Of a stretch of 46,038 nucleotides of DNA, positions 43,882-46,038 are shown piece after piece (position 1 is the stretch's first letter; each line of letters opens with the position of its first letter). The notes under the pieces were generated by a model. The model was not told where the DNA came from and searched no databases. It saw only the letters and a list, made by a program, of their open reading frames with translations. This DNA comes from Bacillota bacterium (lineage in GTDB: Bacteria > Bacillota > Sulfobacillia > Sulfobacillales > JAIMBI01): NCBI GenBank assembly GCA_021846505.1, contig JAJZWV010000027.1, forward strand, positions 1-46,038, read 5' to 3'. Both the position numbers and the translations under genes were made by a program.

Positions 43882-43906
43882 AAAAAACCCCACAGGCCTT
43901 GCGGGG
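43882..43906 (-). terminator. Rho-independent terminator behind the tRNA-Lys fragment
   Basis: Read on the minus strand: CCCCGCA-AGGCC-TGTGGGG followed by six T. The stem has 7 pairs with one G-T. It lies 13 bases beyond the CCA end of the tRNA fragment, where a tRNA gene's terminator is expected. Confidence 0.75.
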
Positions 43907-43919
43907 CTTCAAGTTTTAT

Positions 43920-43964
43920 TGGTGGGCGTGGCAGGGATCGAACCCGCGACACGCTGATTAAGAG
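43920..43964 (-). tRNA. tRNA-Lys(CTT) 3' half only; att-site remnant
   Basis: Read on the minus strand the 45 bases are: anticodon loop CTCTTAA (anticodon CTT), 3' anticodon strand TCAGC, variable GTGTC, T-arm GCGGG-TTCGATC-CCTGC (one G-T pair), 3' acceptor strand CACGCCC, then A and encoded CCA. The required 5' partners (GCTGA before the loop, GGGCGTG at the 5' end) are not upstream, where the sequence reads instead TATCCGCTAGCCGCCTAA. The match therefore starts exactly at the anticodon loop, where many tyrosine integrases cross over. This is the copy left at one end of an integrated element, not a working tRNA. Confidence 0.78.
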
Positions 43965-43982
43965 TTAGGCGGCTAGCGGATA

Positions 43983-43999
43983 CTCGGAGTTCCTCCGAG
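43983..43999. repeat. Perfect short inverted repeat next to the tRNA fragment
   Basis: CTCGGAG-TTC-CTCCGAG, a 7-bp perfect stem with a 3-base loop, 19 bases from the tRNA fragment on its non-tRNA side. It could be part of an att arm region or a hairpin in a leader. No T-run follows. Confidence 0.45.
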
Positions 44000-44199
44000 A
44001 CCACTCAAGGTATGTAGAGCGCTGGTTTAAGCCTTCGGCCTTCGGCGCGAGATCCCCTCAGTTTTGGCCAGTCGGGGCCACTTCGCACACCACCCGCACA
44101 CCTGCATCATCGTTTGGGCGCAGGTCTCCTGGCGGTGCTGCTACACCCGCGGTACGCGAGCACCCAGTCCTGAGCCCCTCCGTATGCTGCGATGGCTAG

Positions 44200-44214
44200 G
44201 AGGTTGTCCATAAA
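44200..44214 (+). repeat. Left terminal inverted repeat of the IS1182-family element
   Basis: GAGGTTGTCCATAAA, matching the right end at 14 of 15 positions; preceded by the CTAG target duplication. Confidence 0.85.
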
Positions 44215-44377
44215 CGGGGCCGGGGGGCGGTTCCGAGGGATGAGGAGACGCCGCGACCCCGGGAGGACCGGAAAAAGACCGCCGCGGGGGCGGTCCGGGC
44301 GGGGGGCGGTCCGGGTGGGGAGCGGCCGCGCGGTGCCGCCCGGGGGGCCCCCGCCCGCGTTTTGGGGCGGGGGGGCC

Positions 44378-45898
44378 TTATCCGGCTCGCAAATCGGCCA
44401 ACGAGCCGATCTCTCCCGTGTCCCGTGCGCGGCGGCGCAGGGCGGCCGCGATCTTGCGCACGTTGTAGGTCAAGCACACCAGCGCCCATTCCCCCGCACA
44501 CTTGGTCTGCCCGCGCACACTGAACTGGCGAAAGCCCAGCGTTTCTTTGATGATCCCGAAGGCCGGCTCGACTTGGCCCTTCCGCGTGCGATAAATCGTG
44601 TCCCCGGCCGGCGTCCGCACTTTCTCCTTCATCGCATCCCGCACGGCGTCATCGGCCCCCCGGGTCAGTTGCTTCTGCCGTTGCTTCGGGGTGAGACACT
44701 GGTCCTTCAGGGGGCACGCGCCACACGTGGCGCGGTCCCCCCGGTACACCTCCACTGTCCGGGTCGCCTCCCCGCCCACCGCCTCCGTGCGGGTGTGGTG
44801 CCACGGCAGGAGCTGGTCGCCGGGGCAGCGATACGTGTTCGTCGTCTCGTCATAGGCAAATTGCCCTTTGCCGTAGAGGGTCTGCCCCTTCACGTGCCGC
44901 CACGCGTCCGCGCCCGCGGCGATGAACGCGTCCACGTGGTGGGCCTCGGCCACCGCCACATTCCCCGCGGAAAAGTACCCCGCATCCGCCGTGAGCTGGG
45001 CGAACTGCGCGCCCCCGGTGGTCGTCTCCACGGCGGTCAGGGCGGGGGCCAGTTCCTGCTGGTCGTTGGGGTGCGCCGACAGGGTCGCGCCCACAATCAC
45101 CCCGGCCGTCGCATCCACCACCACTTGGCCGTTGTAGGCTTGCTGCACCCCCCGCGTCTTGGTCACCATGATGTGGGAGTCGGGGTCCGTAAAGCTGATC
45201 TGGGTGCCGTCCGGCGGGGTGGGCTCTTCCGGGTGCTCCGCGACCCACCGGGCCTCCAAGTCGGCTTCGGCTTTCTGCACGCGGGCCAACTGCGCCTGGA
45301 GCCGGTCCAGCCGGTCGGTCGGCACCGCCGGGACGGGCGGGGCCTCTTCGGCGTCCGCCGCCCCCTGGCGCGTCACCAGGGTGGCGATCTCCGCCTTCAA
45401 GACGGGCAGTACCTCCTTGATCCGCTTGTAGGACATGGCCTTATGCTTGGACGCGTCCGCCTGGAACTTCGACCCGTCGATCGCGCCGAGCTTCAACCCC
45501 ACCATCCCGAGGTCCAGGCAGACCAGCACCACCTGGGCCATCCACCCGGGCAGATCCTCGGCGTGCTGGGTCCGAAAGGCGGCCAGCACACTGTGCTGGG
45601 GCTGTTGCAGGCGGGCCAGCCACATCAGGGCCAAGTCCTCGCGGCAGGCGCTGCTGATGCGCCGCGAGCTAAAGCGCTGCGTCAGGTAGCCATAGGTCAG
45701 GAGCTTCAGCAACAGCTTGGGGGGGTAGGCCGGCGCGCCGGCGCCGGTGGTATGGAAGGCGGCCTCGGCCGCCGACAGGTCCAGCAGGTCGATGGCCTCG
45801 TCCACCACGCGCGCCAGGTGGCCGGGGGGCAACCACTCATCGACGCGCGGGGGGAGCAAGAACGCTTGGTCGGACGACACGCCCCGGCGAAATTGCAT
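44378..45898 (-). CDS. IS1182-family transposase
   Basis: A 506-residue DDE transposase. ATG at 45898 follows GAGGAGG. The N-terminus (SSDQAFLLPPRVDEWLPPGHLARVVDE) and the DUF772-like region (YPPKLLLKLLTYGYLTQRFSSRRI) are typical of the family. Catalytic acidic residues are expected in AIDGSKFQADASKHK (first Asp), TADAGYFS (second Asp) and GQVEPAFGIIKE (Glu). A cysteine cluster CGACPLKDQC lies before the Glu. The length and all motifs indicate an active enzyme. A coiled-coil stretch (about 205-245) is rich in Leu, Gln and Ala. Confidence 0.93.
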   Translation of the reverse strand: MQFRRGVSSDQAFLLPPRVDEWLPPGHLARVVDEAIDLLDLSAAEAAFHTTGAGAPAYPPKLLLKLLTYGYLTQRFSSRRISSACREDLALMWLARLQQPQHSVLAAFRTQHAEDLPGWMAQVVLVCLDLGMVGLKLGAIDGSKFQADASKHKAMSYKRIKEVLPVLKAEIATLVTRQGAADAEEAPPVPAVPTDRLDRLQAQLARVQKAEADLEARWVAEHPEEPTPPDGTQISFTDPDSHIMVTKTRGVQQAYNGQVVVDATAGVIVGATLSAHPNDQQELAPALTAVETTTGGAQFAQLTADAGYFSAGNVAVAEAHHVDAFIAAGADAWRHVKGQTLYGKGQFAYDETTNTYRCPGDQLLPWHHTRTEAVGGEATRTVEVYRGDRATCGACPLKDQCLTPKQRQKQLTRGADDAVRDAMKEKVRTPAGDTIYRTRKGQVEPAFGIIKETLGFRQFSVRGQTKCAGEWALVCLTYNVRKIAAALRRRARDTGEIGSLADLRAG

Positions 45899-45989
45899 TC
45901 GGCGCCTCCTCAGGCAACTCGATCCTTGTCTAGGGAGATTCGCGATTCACCAGATGAACTCCTTCTGCTCTGGAGTACCCCGGCAATAA

Positions 45990-46004
45990 TTTATGGACAA
46001 GCTC
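45990..46004 (-). repeat. Right terminal inverted repeat of the IS1182-family element
   Basis: TTTATGGACAAGCTC on the plus strand, the inverted partner of the left end; followed by CTAG at 46005-46008. Confidence 0.85.
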
Positions 46005-46038
46005 CTAGCCGGCGAGCCGGGCGCTGCCCGATGCGGCT

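Larger units (their letters stand above)
44200..46004 (-). mobile_element. IS1182-family insertion sequence, apparently complete
   Basis: The element is 1805 bp, bounded by 15-bp inverted repeats with one mismatch: GAGGTTGTCCATAAA at 44200-44214 and the reverse complement of GAGCTTGTCCATAAA at 45990-46004. Both ends are flanked by CTAG (44196-44199 and 46005-46008), a 4-bp target duplication of a palindromic site. It holds one intact transposase gene on the minus strand. The 163 bases between the left repeat and the transposase stop are extremely G-rich, with a CCCGCC/GGCGGG hairpin region that may end transcription. Confidence 0.88.

Noticed and set aside
43920-44090. Complete tRNA-Lys, or one split by an intron
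   Set aside because: No 5' half (GGGCGTG... and GCTGA before the loop) is found upstream on the minus strand through the rest of the window.
1-46038. CRISPR arrays and other regular short repeats
   Set aside because: No repeat-spacer pattern was seen by eye. The only large repeat is the propeller duplication.

Overview
The window is GC-rich DNA with bacterial gene structure: short intergenic gaps, Shine-Dalgarno sites of the GGAGG type, many GTG and TTG starts, and overlapping stops. The host is probably a high-GC Gram-positive bacterium, perhaps a deep Firmicutes lineage such as the Sulfobacillus/Thermaerobacter group. The basis is the adjacent mrfB-mrfA pair (known from Bacillus as yprB-yprA), the strong AGGAGG-type ribosome sites and the secreted disulfide-repeat propellers. 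No rRNA or other phylogenetic marker is present, so this is an inference.

Layout. 1-204: end of an IS3-family element that has cut off the front of a TPR gene. 1.1-3.75 kb: a small Cys-rich peptide gene and two tandem copies of a secreted seven-bladed propeller gene, each broken by a different lesion. 3.8-9.15 kb: RidA, then on the minus strand a compact cluster HNH endonuclease > GNAT acetyltransferase > MrfB exonuclease > MrfA helicase, which looks like a DNA repair or defence unit. 9.15-11.6 kb: decayed DNA. 11.6-18.2 kb: an intact ovothiol synthase (OvoA), an AbiEii-type nucleotidyltransferase, two MFS transporters and a DoxX protein. 18.7-19.9 kb: an intact membrane-anchored Mrr-type nuclease fused to a C-terminal J-domain, the most unusual gene here. 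20.4-24 kb: an IS110 ghost, a flavin-binding PPOX-fold protein and a GT-C/DUF2142-type membrane protein.

24-38.8 kb is a patchwork of intact genes (CorA, an NDH-2-like oxidoreductase, a secreted protein, a lipoprotein) and many broken ones: two toxin-antitoxin modules, a DUF885 protein, an S9 peptidase, a DUF4143 ATPase remnant, a three-gene ABC-2 exporter operon and a Fic protein. Several of the indels lie in homopolymer runs. Sequencing error must therefore be excluded, but about 14 kb of coding DNA at 3.8-19.9 kb has no lesion at all, so uniform error does not explain the clustering.

39-46 kb looks like mobile-element territory. It holds a large secreted protein, a broken tyrosine integrase, a segment of much lower GC with small secreted or unknown proteins, a 45-nt tRNA-Lys(CTT) 3' half that starts exactly at the anticodon loop (a classic att-site remnant) with a terminator behind it, and an intact IS1182-family element inserted in a CTAG site.

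No CRISPR array, rRNA gene or complete tRNA was seen. Residue numbers are counted by eye from the proposed start and may be off by a few.
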